Shown piece by piece: positions 46,570 through 59,340 of a DNA stretch of 64,000 nucleotides. Numbering within the stretch: position 1 is the stretch's first letter; each line of letters begins with the position of its first letter. Under the pieces are notes generated by a model that ran no database searches, had not been told where the DNA came from, and was given only the letters and a program-made list of their open reading frames with translations. This stretch comes from Cinclus cinclus. Its lineage: Eukaryota > Chordata > Aves > Passeriformes > Cinclidae. The stretch covers positions 46,097,006 through 46,161,005 of the forward strand of contig NC_085047.1 of the NCBI RefSeq assembly GCF_963662255.1. Reading direction: 5' to 3'. A program made the translations under genes and the position numbers.

Positions 46570-48260
46570 TATAATCTCTCTGGTCCTCATGGACAGCACG
46601 ACTCGGATTTTCTGTTTTTAAACATGGTAGGAAAGCTGCCTCTCTCTAATTTCTTTTCTTAACATTAGCAGAATTCAGCAACATTCTTTCATTGTTTTTA
46701 CAAGGATTGAAATGTGCATGAATCACATTTATAAAATCTCTACAACCTAAATCTCTAAAATCTAAAATGGCTAGTAGTCACATAAATTCATGCCATATTA
46801 ATAGATATTTTAATGTGAATGAAGACCTGTATTTTGAAATTATCCATGTTTGAATAGTCAGTATTATTCTTTGAAGCAACATTGGTCTCAAGGAAACAAG
46901 GACTGAAATATGAGTCTGTGAAGGTACTTGTCAGATGGACATATAGGCTCAACAACTGTTACTGAGTTTTCCAAAGCTACCTTCTCCTCTAATATAGTCA
47001 ATGCATACATTGCACTCCTTTTTGAATATTTTTCAGCATATTGTCTTTACCTTTTCTGTAGAAGAGTGATAGTAAGGTACTAAGGGAAGCAGGAAGTTAG
47101 AGACTTAGGAAGAATTTCCCAAATATATTCAGCCCTTAATTTATATCTAAAAAAACATTTGGTATCCTGTCATCACATCAGGCAGAAGAGCTTCACTTGG
47201 GGATTCAGTAGAGTAAGGTAGATGACCAGTGGTTGGAGGTTTTGTTCTCTTTTATTCCAAATCATCTCTTTTACAATCTGTAGCAAAATATATCTCTTGC
47301 ATTTGATTATCTGTACCCTCTTCAATCAAGCTAATGTTTTCTGTAAATTTTCCTACATGATTCTTATTTGCTCATTATTTTTTTTCTTTGGGTTTTCTAT
47401 TCAAACTGGGACATAAGGCTATTTCACTGTGAATTGACTTACTCTTCCACAGTGCCACTGGGGCCGAAAAAGTTCTGTAATCTGAACAGTGACTGTGATC
47501 TGAGAAGGTATAAGACGTTTCTCTGCGGTCTTTATTTTTGATTTCCAGTTCCAGGATTGAATTTTGTATTTGTCAAGGGAAGAAATTTAAACTGAATTAG
47601 GAATGTGTGAACCCAATTTTCAGGATTTTATCTAATACTCTTACCTAAACCCCTTTGATTTCACTCATATCTGTCAACCACTCTTTCACTAGAGAAGAAA
47701 TAGTATTTATAATCTTTGAGAATTTTTTACAGGTCAAAATATTTTACCATCCTGAAAACTCAATAACTCGAAAATTTTACCTAACAAAAAATTAGGTAAT
47801 AATGAAAAAATTAATTGGAATATTCTTCTGACACTTTTTTGAAAAATTAGCTTTGATTTTTTTTTTCTTTTTTAAGGTGGAATGTGGTTTGTCTGTAGTA
47901 TAGCACACAGGAATTCAGAAACTGCCATATCAGAGAAACCTCAAGGCCTGTCTTATTAATTGTGCTATTTTTTAACAGGTAGTTTATGCCAAATGTTTAA
48001 GGGAAAAGTGTTGACCTGTCTAGGAAGTAAATGTAGGAAGATGTACAGTTCCACTGTTAAAAAAAAATCAACAAAAATAATGCAAGATACATAATCTCTA
48101 AATTGATAAATTAAAATTGATACCGGAAAATTAACTCTTGGAATCTAGTTTTTGTGACTATGGCCACGCCCAGCAGCACCACTTACACTTCTCTGTAGAG
48201 TCTCTGCTCCGTTTTTTCACCTAACATTTCTTACTGTCCCTTTCTTGTTTCTTGCTGCAG
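46570..48260. other. Intergenic or candidate intron, nothing recognised
   Basis: AT-rich sequence between candidate exons 2 and 3, with no recognisable repeat or coding segment. Confidence 0.5.
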
Positions 48261-48302
48261 GGGTTTTTTTGACTCATTACTCTGCTGCTTATACAGCCAC
48301 AG
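48261..48302 (+). CDS. Candidate exon 3 of an unidentified gene
   Basis: This small 42-nt segment has an excellent acceptor: a long pyrimidine tract ending TTTCTTGCTGCAG. The donor CCACAG|GTAAAC is good. In the frame set by the previous candidate exon it reads VFLTHYSAAYTAT without a stop, phase 1 in and phase 1 out. Confidence 0.4.
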
Positions 48303-48521
48303 GTAAACAGGATAGAGGAACTAATCCAGCTGAAAGAAGCAAGGGAAAGGGGGTAGAGGAGCAAGTAAAAGGTTGTTTAAGCAAGCGTTGTTGGTTAATA
48401 AATGAGGAATTACCGTTCCAGCCTCATCTCAAACAACACCTGATAGAGGCTTCCTGTTATCTGAGGGGAGAAAAGAAACACTCCCTAAAGTACTAACTCC
48501 TTCCACGTCTGGAATTTGGAG

Positions 48522-48639
48522 GTGTCCACCTTCATGAGCGTGACAAAGAGTCTGTCCCTGTAGAAACCTCACCTAAAGCATTTGAGGAGATCCTGCTGCA
48601 GCCTGAAATTTTTCTATCCTTATGCCAGCCATCTTTCAG
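48522..48639 (+). CDS. Candidate exon 4 of an unidentified gene
   Basis: A 118-nt segment with a strong donor TTTCAG|GTAAGT. The acceptor TTTGGAG|GT is weak in pyrimidines, although a perfect branch-point sequence TACTAAC lies at about 48491. It encodes VHLHERDKESVPVETSPKAF then EEILLQPEIFLSLCQPSF in the single open frame, phase 1 in and phase 2 out. The acid-rich start and hydrophobic end look protein-like. No family is recognised. Confidence 0.45.
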
Positions 48640-51600
48640 GTAAGTGTTGCCAGCTATCCAGTACACTGCTCATTAAAGTGGACTTGACCTCTGAAGTAAA
48701 TGAGACCTGAGCACATATTCCTTGCTCCCAGCTCATCTTTTGATTAAGGTAAAGTTACCTTGTCAATGAAATAGCTCAGCTACCAAGCAGATTGTGAACT
48801 GAATCATGATAGTAAAATTAACAATAAAATTTGAGCAAAATCTTGAAATATAAAGCTACATTTTTGTCCAAAGCTATAGTTCAAAGTTGTGTGGTATGGT
48901 CCATTTTATCTCTTTTCAGACCAGAATTAAGAAGGTCACAGGCACCCCAGTTAATCTCTCATGCAAAATCTAATCCCAAAGTAAATGCAAGGGCAATTTA
49001 GCTCATTCAGCAAACAAATACAGTAAACTGCAGTATATGCCTGAAGGTCAGGCAGCCTTGCAATGATAGTATGATCTCAGAAAAAACCTCTTGCACTTAA
49101 AAACAACTCTCCCGAAGACAGACAGCTTCTGTTTCTGTTGGAATCCCTTTAAAGTCGAGTAGCAGGGAGCTCTTCCCTTGAATGCCTCCCTATACCAGTG
49201 ACTGATTAGTTACAGGCTGGAATAAGTTGCTCCCACAGGTACTGGTGGTGCTCCTCACACTGTGTAACGGTTCCTGCAAGTCACTGGTTAAATCTGTAGC
49301 AGAGCAAGATTGCTTTGTTGCCCAGCAATAAAGAAATCTGTTAGAAATTGTACTCTCCTGGAGAGAAATTTAAGAAAATGGTACATCTTATCTGGTTCTA
49401 GATGAGACACATATATGAGAACTTTTCTGATTTGGGCTGTGGTTGTTTGGTTTTTTTTTCCTGTTTTTTTTTTTTTTTTCCTAATATTAAGGACTGTAAA
49501 GGAAATTAAAGAAGGGTTTCTGTTTGAATGTCAGACCAAAGGCAGATATTTGATGTAAACACATTTAACACATCATTCTTCAAGTCACTATTTTCCAAAG
49601 CGGGTGACAAAAGCTAGAGGCTAAAATCAGTAGAAGCCTTAAGTATTTGCTACATTCAAAAATAATGCCATTTTTAATACAGGTCTACAAGACAGCCTAC
49701 AAAGTCTTGATCTTCATAATATCTCCATTTCTGCACTGGGGAAAATGTTTATTACTTCACATGAGTAATGTAATGTAATATGAATTAACTTTTAAGCACT
49801 CTGAATTCTCAAATGAAGGAAAATTCAAGTATAAATTCCCAAGATTACTAGTGTATTATCACACACAGAATCACAGTTTTCCTATGGCAGGAATGTGAGC
49901 AGGACAAATCAAATCCCCAAAGCAAGTGATGTTCATTAGATGTTCCAATTCGGAGAAAAATTGGGACACTAGTCTTTTTTGTTTTTATAAGGCAAAGGAC
50001 CAAATGTACTGCTTATAGGAACAGGACTAGAAAGAAAAAAAAAAATCCAACCAACCCAGCCTTAAAGCCAGATACCCTTACAACCCTGCAAATCTGCTCA
50101 CTTGATCACCTGGTGCTCACAGAGGCATCCTGCATGCAACCTACTTTGCCATGTACAAATGTACAAAGCAGGCCACAAGCAAACCCAGCAGCCTACAGTG
50201 TCTGCACGGTGGGGCCCACATGCCTGAGCCCAAATAGGCTAGGGATGAATGCCTCTGTTAGTATATATGGGAAAAGGCATGATATTTGAAAAAAATTGTG
50301 ATGATGCAGAAGCACCTGGAACCCATGGTCCTGGAATGTCCTAAGTCCTGTGTCCAGTTCCTCTGGACATAATCAAACCTGGAACTATAAGGTCACAAAA
50401 AATCACTAATTCGGCTTTTTGCAGATGAACTTACATGGTGGACACTCAGTGGAAAACCGCAACCAAAACACTTGAGATACTTTTTCTCAAGCCAGCCCAA
50501 TCATGACACGCTGTGCTGAGTGGGATGAATGCAGAACACAGTGAGAACAGCATCCTCAGACATGTGCACACACTTTGTATGACATTTCAGGTTTCAGTGA
50601 AGCCCTAAAATAGAGAGGCCAGTTTGATGGGAAGAGAGAGTAGACTGGCCAGGGTCCAAGTGTGAAGGGATCTCTGAGCTATCTCTGAGCCTGTGTATAG
50701 AAATTAGGCCTGGTGAGAGAAGCTTGCTTATAATATCTCAACAACCTGTTTGCTTTTGCCTGAAAAATCTCTGTGTCAAAAATGTATTCTTTCTCAGTAT
50801 TTCTCATGGCTCAAAAAAAAATTTAAGAAATAATCACCTCCTTGTGTTTATTTTTACTTTTGCTTCCTTGTTTAACCAAGCGGGATCTTTATATGATTTG
50901 GTCATGAACTAGGTCACCTAAACTTAGCTGGTGGCCACACCTAGGCAAGGTACTACCATGCATTGCAGTGGAATGTAAATGGTTTTGCACAGGAAAGAAT
51001 TTGAGCACAGGTAAAATTGGATCAAAAGTTGAGACCTGGACTGCTGTTAATCAATTTTGAACCATCAAAGTGTATTGTTTCAGGGACTAAACAAATTAGC
51101 TTTGATTAGCAGTGGTTTGGTAACCAGCTGACTGACTAAAGAACAGAATCCCTGTTTTCAATTAACAATAGAAAAAGAACGATGAAGATTATGTATAAAT
51201 TAAGAGAAAATAATGCAAAGGAGATTTTCTGCTATAGTAAGAGGAAAATACCTCATATTAGGAACACACAATTAAGCATTTGGTGAGTACAACCATCCCT
51301 TTATTTATTGAAGAATAGCAACTTTTCCAAGCTGCATTGTCATATGGTAATATAAGGAAGCTACAGATATAGGTCAATAATAGGAGTAAAAAGGAAAATA
51401 ACTGGAGAACAGTGAAATCCAGCCCACCCATCAAGACAAGGCCAAGTCTAGAACACAGATGATAGAAAACCAAATGCAACATAATCTGCCCTTACATGGA
51501 AAGAAAGCAGAAAGAAGATGCATGAGCAATGTGAGGAAACAGGATGTGCCAATCTGCAGAGCAAGTGCACCGGCAGGATGAAAGTCTTTATTCAACAGCA

Positions 51601-53410
51601 TGGCAACACCACCATCATTTCTTCATGCTTCTGCTGTTTGTGGGAGATGTCTGGGACAGAGTGCTTCTATGATGGGGAGATGGCTGGTCAAAATACCAAA
51701 ATACACTGAGGGCTGAAGCTATTATCCCTGGCATGGCTTGTACACTAGTATCCTCCACACCATTCACTTCAGTGAATGTTCCCATAAAAGACAGAAGGAT
51801 GAACAGTGTTAAAAAGCAAAAAATGCTTAAGTAAGCACAAAAATTGGCTGTATTTGAGTGAGCAGCAGATCGAGCTGGGAGAAGGAGCTGGGTTATGCAA
51901 ACAGAAAGAGATCTAGGATTGAAGTGGAAATCCCTTTCATGTGTGAAAAGCACACACTTTTTGTTATGTATATGGCAATCCTCTCATTTATTCTACATCC
52001 CTATAGCCTCAGTATCATGGCATCTCTCTTATCTTAATCTCTCATCTTTTAGCAAATATGCTACCTTAGGTTGCCTTTTAAAATGCTTATTTAGCACCAA
52101 TAGTCAAATTCCTTCCTTAATTGCTTTATTTTCTGCTGTAACAGGAGGCTTAGCAGAGGCAGTACATAAAGTCACCTGTGAAGAACCTAATGAATAATTG
52201 ATCCCTTCCACAATGCCAGCATGTCCTGCTCTTTCTGAGAGTGCAGGCTGATTTGTTTTATTCTGTCATTTTCCGGGTCCACGCTGTTTTTCCCGAGGAA
52301 CTGAGCTCACCACCCAAGGGCCACAAAACTGTCAAACCAGAGGTCTGGGGGCAACAGTGGCTTCATTCCCTTTGAGAATGATGGGAATTGGATTCTATTT
52401 TTAAAGAGAGTGCTGATGCAGTGTGGCTTTGCCCTCTGCGGAGGCACGTCTGTCTTCACTTCTGGGAGTACTGGGAAACGGTCACTGATGAAGCACGGCC
52501 CCATATATGATGCTGGAAGAATGCAGTGCTAGAGGTCCCAGTGGTTTTCAACAGTGCATGAATCTGAATGAACCACCTTGTTTCCATATTAGGACAAAAG
52601 TTAGGAGTCTAAGGTATAAATAACATGGTATAAATAACTCTCACCACAATCCGTTTTAACTTGTCAGCTAAGTAATTGATTTACACAATCCTGTAACTGA
52701 TTTGTACTCAAGAAGAGAGCATTTAAATGTCCAGAAGAATATTATCTTTTTGATATGTATAGTAAAGACGTTCAGTCTACACTGATCCATCTGTTCACAC
52801 CTGGAAATGTCAGAGCTGAGAAACTGGCCTCCCAAGACAGAATCCCTTCTGCCAACACCTTAATGGTCATTTGGCCAGGATTTGCCCAGGTGTATTTACT
52901 CTTACAAGACACTTATCCAATGGGCAACACATTTGAAAGGCAATAATGTCATTTTACTTTTTCAATTTACTCTTTCTTATGGGTCCACGTTCACCATATC
53001 TTCAACAGATGTGTTGTAGTCATTCCTGTCAGTCCTTGTTGCCTTGTTGCCTAGTATCGCAATAGCTGTGTGTATTTTGCTCTGAAAAATCGGTGGTGGA
53101 TATGGCACATAATACTGGCTAGAAATTGATACTGTTTAGTAAGACAGCAGTTGCCAGAATGTAGGCTGGAAAATGCTGGGTTTAATTTAAAACTTTATTG
53201 CCAGATTTCACACTTTATACTTAGTAAAAAATTGTTTCTTGCCAAGTGAAATTTCAGAAGACCATACTGTGCAAAATGGGTGAAAAATACACATAAATCT
53301 GTGAACATAGAGTTTAGTCCATCCAGAGAGTATGAATGTTTAACCTAGAGAAGAGTTGTCTGTGAGAAGCACTGTATTTACTGTTATAAAACATTATTTG
53401 TGTATTTCAG
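48640..53410. other. Intergenic or candidate intron, nothing recognised
   Basis: AT-rich sequence with T-rich tracts near 49,450-49,480. Frames up to about 112 codons exist on both strands, without recognisable motifs. No CR1 copy is obvious. Confidence 0.5.
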
Positions 53411-53497
53411 AATCACTCCAGGGAAGCCTATCCCAGTATCCTCAGATGCAAATAATTTTGAGAGTGTAATAAAATTTGTGGTTAATCAAGATTCAAG
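53411..53497 (+). CDS. Candidate exon 5 of an unidentified gene
   Basis: The segment has a clear acceptor (GTGTATTTCAG|A) and a clear donor (TCAAG|GTAAGG). Of the three frames only the one predicted by the previous segment is open. It gives ITPGKPIPVSSDANNFESVI then KFVVNQDS, phase 2 in and phase 2 out. PGKPIPV followed by VIKFVVNQ is faintly like the start of a cystatin-type domain, but too weak to name. Confidence 0.5.
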
Positions 53498-54639
53498 GTA
53501 AGGAATGAACCAGTTTTGTGCAACTTTTTCTTGGCTGTCACTTGTATAAAGCAAAAGCCTGCAAACTCTCCAAAGAGAGGTGCTAACTTCAGGACGCCTA
53601 GCACCTCTTTCTGTGAAGAATGTCTTTAAAGGTCAGAAGTTAGGTCTGGGCTCCACTCATCCACTAGTAATCAAGCAGAGGAAGCACTTCTTCAGAAATT
53701 ACCTACTGGATTTACTTTGCATGATTTGGTTTGGTTTGGTTTTCATTAAAGCATCTGAGTAACAATTCCAGCTGCACCATATAAAAATTGAAAAAGATTA
53801 AAGAAACCAGAATATTTCTGAGCTAGTGCACTGTGAAAATCACTTAAATTGGAACAGTTTCAAATAAATTTTCCTTCTCATAATAGAACGTGGCACATGG
53901 AAAGCTTATGATGTAATCTTAAGGTGCAAGAGAAGTTTTTGGTATGTGGTAACTGATTGTATACTTGCATTATAGCTCCTTAAAAACTGTCAGTTTTCTA
54001 ATGGAAATTTAAATCAGCACCTTCTATTCATATTTATTTTTCTAAACGCATAGTTTGATTTTTGGCAACAGTAATTAAGAGCTACCAACAAGTTCCTAAT
54101 GAACTATCAGGTGTCACATTTGAAAATCAGTTTATTATTCACTATCTAATTTAGACTCTCATTTTTAGCCTAACAACATGACAGAAAATCTACCTGATCT
54201 GAATAAAGCATTTCAGAGTTTTTCTGTGATAATGAGATCCAACTTTTTATCTAGGGTAGGATTAAAGCATAGATATTATATCGTAGTGCCTGCTGTATTG
54301 CTCCTACAAAAAAATATTCTTTAAAAACCCTCGGACTTGTATTTAAAATTTAAAAAGCAAATTACCAGTCACGTGTCTCTGAAGGAAATACTGCAACCAT
54401 AAATTAGGTGTTACAGACTGAGGGTGTGTAGTCTCTAAACCTAAACAAGAAATGTGAGCTGTGAGCGGAAACAGCCACTTAGTGAAAGAACTTTGTGAAC
54501 AAAAGAATTCACAGATGACTTCTTCCACACTAAGGCACATGAATAGCTTGGCTACAGAGGGAGTACTATCTATGCATACTTTTTCTTGCTCCTACTTCTG
54601 CTCCGAAGAGAGAAGGGGATTCCTTTAGTCAGTTCATTG

Positions 54640-54805
54640 TTCCTGAGTGAAGTCATTCCCGCAGGCCTGTCTGGGAGTAGATAACAGGGTGCTCAGACAC
54701 GTGTGGTTCTCGGGCATGACCTGTTGGGGCCAGCAGTCTGATTTCAATGATCCTTGTGTATCCCTTCCAGCTCACGACATTCGATGATTCTATGATACTG
54801 CTCTT
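54640..54805 (+). mobile_element. CR1 LINE 3' end fragment
   Basis: The segment ends AATGATCCTTGTGTATCCCT, TCCAGCTCACGACATTC, then GATGATTCTATGATACTG. This is the CR1 3' terminus including its ATTCTATG unit. Upstream similarity fades near 54,640. It lies in the interval between candidate exons 5 and 6. Confidence 0.8.
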
Positions 54806-55559
54806 TGCCAGGATAGTGGAGAAGGCAGCTCCTGCCACCACTACGCCAGCAGAGAACCCACTGCAAAGCTGGAATCCCCTGTCATGATATACATGAGTCC
54901 ATAGACTGCTTCAAGGCTTAGGAGATGCTGCTGAACAAATTTATGGATGGTGCACTGGGATTAGTCAAACGGGTCTTTTAAACTGAGAACTTGCTGACCC
55001 CCACGACAGCATTAGAAGGATTAGGGAATGCTCGGAGTCTCTGCAGGATAAAAATTTACAGGATGATGAGGACGTCTTAAAATAAACAGAACCCCAGTTC
55101 AACCTTAGTATAAGCAGTTGTGAATCTTCAGTCTTCAGCTGATGTTTAGAAGATGAACACTCCCTTTTCTCACTTCTCTACTTAAATACAGCTGTGACTA
55201 AAGCCCTTTAAATCCTAATACATTATTCAAATAATCATAAAATTGGAGTAACAGATTGCATTATTTTTCAGGGAACCAGAATGATGTACAACCTGTTATT
55301 AAATGACATAGATAATGAAATAAGCAAAGACTTATCTTTGCTTAAGATATGAACTGCAGATGGTAGAGGGACATCTTATGTCCCTCTAAGAATAATGGAA
55401 ATATGTATGGGTGTTACCACTGTGGGAACATATCACAGACCAGCAAACCAAAAGTTGAAACTAATTGTGCTCATATAGACAAGTGGTTAATAGCAACTAT
55501 TTGATAATAATGTAGATCGTTAATTAGGCTTGTTATTTGTTGGGAAAAGAATACAGTGG

Positions 55560-57500
55560 GACATGGACTGTCCAGTCTGTGAAAAATTTTGGTGTAGCAA
55601 GAGAAAGCACCTTGAAGGTATCTTCTGCAAGATGCTTTTAACCAACTGATGAACTGGTTGAAAATGTGAAGTTAGGAGAACACCTGGGAAGAAGGGAATA
55701 GAAAATAAGAATTCCAGATTTTTGGGAAGTAAAAGCAGTCTGAAATTGGGGGCAAGATATCAGTTCTTCAATAATGTATATACACAAATGTGAATTGTTG
55801 CATTTTGTAGGAAAGATAGTAAATGTACAAAGAGACCAACCTGGTTAAACCATGAGTTCTTAAACAACAAGAAAACACAGAGAAAGTGCAATATAGATCA
55901 AATTACCAAGGAAGAAATAAAAAATACATAGCATAAATATAAAGGTACAAAAATCAGAGAGGCCAAGACACACAAAAATATTTAAATACATTTGCTATGC
56001 CATGCTAAGAAAATTATTAACCCATTGACCAATATACAGAAAGTTATTACCAGATCTGATAGTTTAAATGCCTTTTTTTTTGCATCAGCTTCTCCCATCA
56101 AGGTCAGCTGCAATCAGATGGCAGCACAAGACCCATAGCTAAAGGAGTAAGTATTCAGACAAGAATAAACATGAGCAGACAGCAGACAAGAAAATACTTT
56201 GAATTGTGAATTCTCAAACTGACTGAACCTAAGAAACCTCTGTCTGGATATGGGTGAAGTAGTTAGTAGCTAGCTTTGACAAATTCTAAAAAGTATCAAG
56301 AGATTAGAAAAGGGAAAACATTTTAAATGGGGAAGGATAAATCAGTAAATGATAAACCAATCAGTTTTTTTTCCTGTAAAAATGCTGGAACAAATGATTT
56401 GTAAGAATCAGAAAGAACAAAAGTTATAGTCAGCATAAAAAAATCATAACAAGATAGTTCAATTATTTTCTGTGTCAGATTAATTGGTTTTACAGATGAA
56501 GAACTGGTTGATGTTTTGTATACTGACTTAAGTAATGGGTTTGATATTCCTGTATGTGACAGCCTAATAAAAAACCTGGAGAAAGACGATCTGGATGAAA
56601 CTACAGTAATGCAAAACTGTACTAATAGAGTTTTTATTGACTGTTTGTACAGCATATTAACTGGAGTCCTGCAAGGGCAGGGTTCAGTATTCTTCCCTAT
56701 TCCAAAAGATATCTGAATTGTTAAATAGAAACTTCAACTCTGCACAAAAATTGAGGGATTTTAACTGTGTTCAGTCCAGATTAGTATTCAAAAAAGTAAA
56801 TCAGATAAATCATCTGAAGGAAAAAAGAAAAGGATAAAACTCATACAGGGAAAAGATACTATATTTGGGCAAAAATAAACAAATCTAGGATGGAGAACAA
56901 TAAAGTGCTCAGGTGACAGTTCTGCAAAGAAGGCTATGAGACTCCTGGTGTACTACCAACATATAGTGGTGTTACAAACACCTCAGCAATAGTGGAATGG
57001 ATCACATTAATACAATCTACTTGACGTGGGAAATAGACACACATTCATTATATGGCACTGAGGACTCATATAATGCAATGCCATGTTCAATTTGTGGCTC
57101 TGAACAAGGTCATGTATCAACTAGCAAATCCAGAGAAAACCAAAAGAATGACTACAGTTGTAGAAAGTAAAGACTGAAAGAAACTAGGAATATAGTCTGT
57201 TTATATTTGTTCTGAAAAAGGAAGAAATATTCAAATTGGATGTTAGAAAAAACTTTTGAATATTGAAGGTGTTGAAGTGTTGGAATAAAACTCAACAGGC
57301 TGTAGAGCTTGTTTTAAAACAAGCTAACTGCAATTTTAAAAAGCAGGGCTGTAGATGTTGTTTAAAACTAAGCTAACTAAAGTTTTAAAGAGCAGGCTGG
57401 GAATGATAAAGATAGAATTCATTTCGCATTGGGCCAAAGCAATGGGCTACATGACCTTGAGAGACCTCTTTCAGCCTTAACATTCCATGTCTTCTTCACA
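55560..57500 (+). mobile_element. Old, degraded CR1-type LINE
   Basis: CR1/L3-type landmarks occur in order on the plus strand. They are TGGTTAAACCATGAGTTCTT near 55,840, an RT-like stretch at 56,480-56,720 that keeps an open frame of 66 codons, GACTGAAAGAAACTAGGAAT near 57,172, TTGGATGTTAGAAAAAACTT near 57,236, and a terminal ACTAGATGACC-like segment (TACATGACCTTGAGAGACCT) with CAGCCTTAACATTCCATG near 57,450-57,490. Many stops and gaps show it is long dead. The 5' boundary is approximate. Confidence 0.7.
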
Positions 57501-58550
57501 ACCTAATTAGTTCTATTAGATTTCAGCTTAGTGAGGCAGAGGATGGGATCACTCTCTCTCATAATTACTCCACCTTTCCAAATGATACCAAATTTTTTGT
57601 TGTTGTTGTTTTTTGGTAACATGAAAGCTCTGATGTTTTTAGCTGTAACTATTCAGTCATAACATTTATTTTCAGTATCCATCTGTACATTAAGGATTAG
57701 AACATCCTGGTGAGGCCTTAATTTAAGTCCTACAAAGGGTAGTGCCAGAGTGCCTTTCTACAGACAGAAGATTATTGTGTGGGTAACTAGCCTGAGCTAG
57801 CTAGCTTAATACCATGCAGGAATGGAGCACAGATTGCTTTCTCAAATGGCCGAATGAATCATTTCACTAATCCATTCATGGCAGGAGGGTAAGAGGCTGA
57901 TGTGTCACTTTGATACCATTTCCTCAAAAAGCGGCTAGAACTATTAATATGTGAACTGAGCCATTGTACCTTATTCTCTGTTCAGGGAATTCTTATTTGT
58001 GAACATTTTACAGTTAATTGCATTGAATACTTAAAGATTATTTTAGACCCTTTGCCCTTAAATATACAGCACAGTAGCTGAAATGCAATTAATTTTCCAT
58101 TCTCTGATCAGTATCTGAAAAGTGTCAGAACATTTGTCTGATGTTCTAAACAGACTTGGTATGGCACACTGTCTCATGCTGACCCCTTCTGATCACTCTG
58201 TGTGCACAGACTGCTGCAGAGTAATTAGCCATTCCTAAAAGTGCCAGATAGTTTCTGTAACACTTACTGCTGATGTTATTCTCCTTGATTTTATAATTTC
58301 TATTTGCTGAAGACACTACAATACACTACCTCTGTAATCACTTTCATATTTGCTACTCGAGGTGGTAAATTTACCAGGAACAACTGTTCTGGTACTTCAC
58401 ACCATCTTTGGTGCATTCTAAACTGTAATTTTAAGCAAATAAAGATGGAGTAAGTTGTTCACTTAAGCAAATCCTTTTTCTCAATATAACAACATCATAG
58501 CCAGCACTGTCACACTTTTGATTTCATGTTGTATCTCTTTGTTTCCGCAG

Positions 58551-58629
58551 GATTCCATTTGTGCCATACAAAACAGATGAGCCACTTCTAGTTGTGTATC
58601 TTGATAATCTCACCTGCCATCACCCATAA
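58551..58629 (+). CDS. Candidate exon 6 of an unidentified gene
   Basis: The segment follows acceptor TTGTTTCCGCAG|G, which is strong. Only the frame predicted by the previous exon is open: IPFVPYKTDEPLLVVYLDN then LTCHHP and TAA at 58627-58629. Either the gene ends here or the exon is cut earlier by a weak donor such as GTTGT|GTATCT at 58596. The latter would fit the phase of the next candidate exon. A later donor, CTGCTG|GTAATT at 58657, would include the stop. Confidence 0.45.
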
Positions 58630-58819
58630 ATATATGAGAAATCCACTACTCTGCTGGTAATTACTTTTTATATCTTTATCATCAAGTGTTTGGAAACATT
58701 TGTTTCTCTAATGGGACACTTGTCATTGCAGGCATATACCTTTTTTCAATTACAGAGAAAGGTAGAACCCCTCCCATCTTCCCACCCAGTCTCAGATAAG
58801 CACCTCTGCTGAATTGCAG

Positions 58820-58923
58820 GCTCTCTGTCACGCGGTGGATAAAAGAGCCCATCTGGATGCAGCTGTCACTCAACAAAGGAGCTGTCTCCAACACTGAAAA
58901 AAAAATTGTAGACGTTACCTCTG
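58820..58923 (+). CDS. Candidate exon 7 of an unidentified gene
   Basis: The segment lies between acceptor GAATTGCAG|G and donor CCTCTG|GTAAGT. It is open in one frame for 34 codons: LSVTRWIKEPIWMQLSLNKG then AVSNTEKKIVDVTS. It is phase 2 in and phase 1 out, and the exit phase fits the segment at 59092. The join to the segment at 58551 is uncertain. Confidence 0.4.
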
Positions 58924-59091
58924 GTAAGTTACTTTCCGTATCCATACTGGTGACACTCTTTCAGTTCTCAGAACATCTTATCAATGTAAACATGGTTGTG
59001 TTCTACACAGGTAAGAGTTAAAAATATAAAAATATAATAGCCTTCAATATCATCCTAAAATATTTTAAAGTATTACTTTTCTTGTCTCTAG

Positions 59092-59162
59092 AGGAGGATG
59101 ACATAGTACATGCAAAGGTGTACAATGATATTAAAGGATCATTTCAGTTTATAAAAATGTAA
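59092..59162 (+). CDS. Candidate exon 8 of an unidentified gene, possibly terminal
   Basis: The segment follows a strong acceptor (TACTTTTCTTGTCTCTAG|AG). In the predicted frame it encodes EDDIVHAKVYNDIKGSFQFI then KM and TAA at 59160-59162. The other two frames stop within a few codons. An internal donor AAAG|GTGTAC exists at 59118, so the exon may be shorter and the gene may continue. Confidence 0.35.
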
Positions 59163-59340
59163 AGACAGCCGAAACTTCGGTATGCGGAGACCAGCTCACT
59201 TCTTCTCTACTGTTTAACAACGATTCATTCGAATGTAGCTGTTCTGACCCAGTGTTAGATAATGGAGCAGCTGCAATAACTAAAATTGTCAAAGTGTCTA
59301 AAACTAGCTTTTCGTTATGGAATTAGCCTTCTGAGTGGTA

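Noticed and set aside
52145..52197. Strong acceptor (TTTTCTGCTGTAACAG) followed by 16 open codons and TAA
   Set aside because: Its phase does not fit the preceding candidate exon at 48522, and nothing else supports a terminal exon there.
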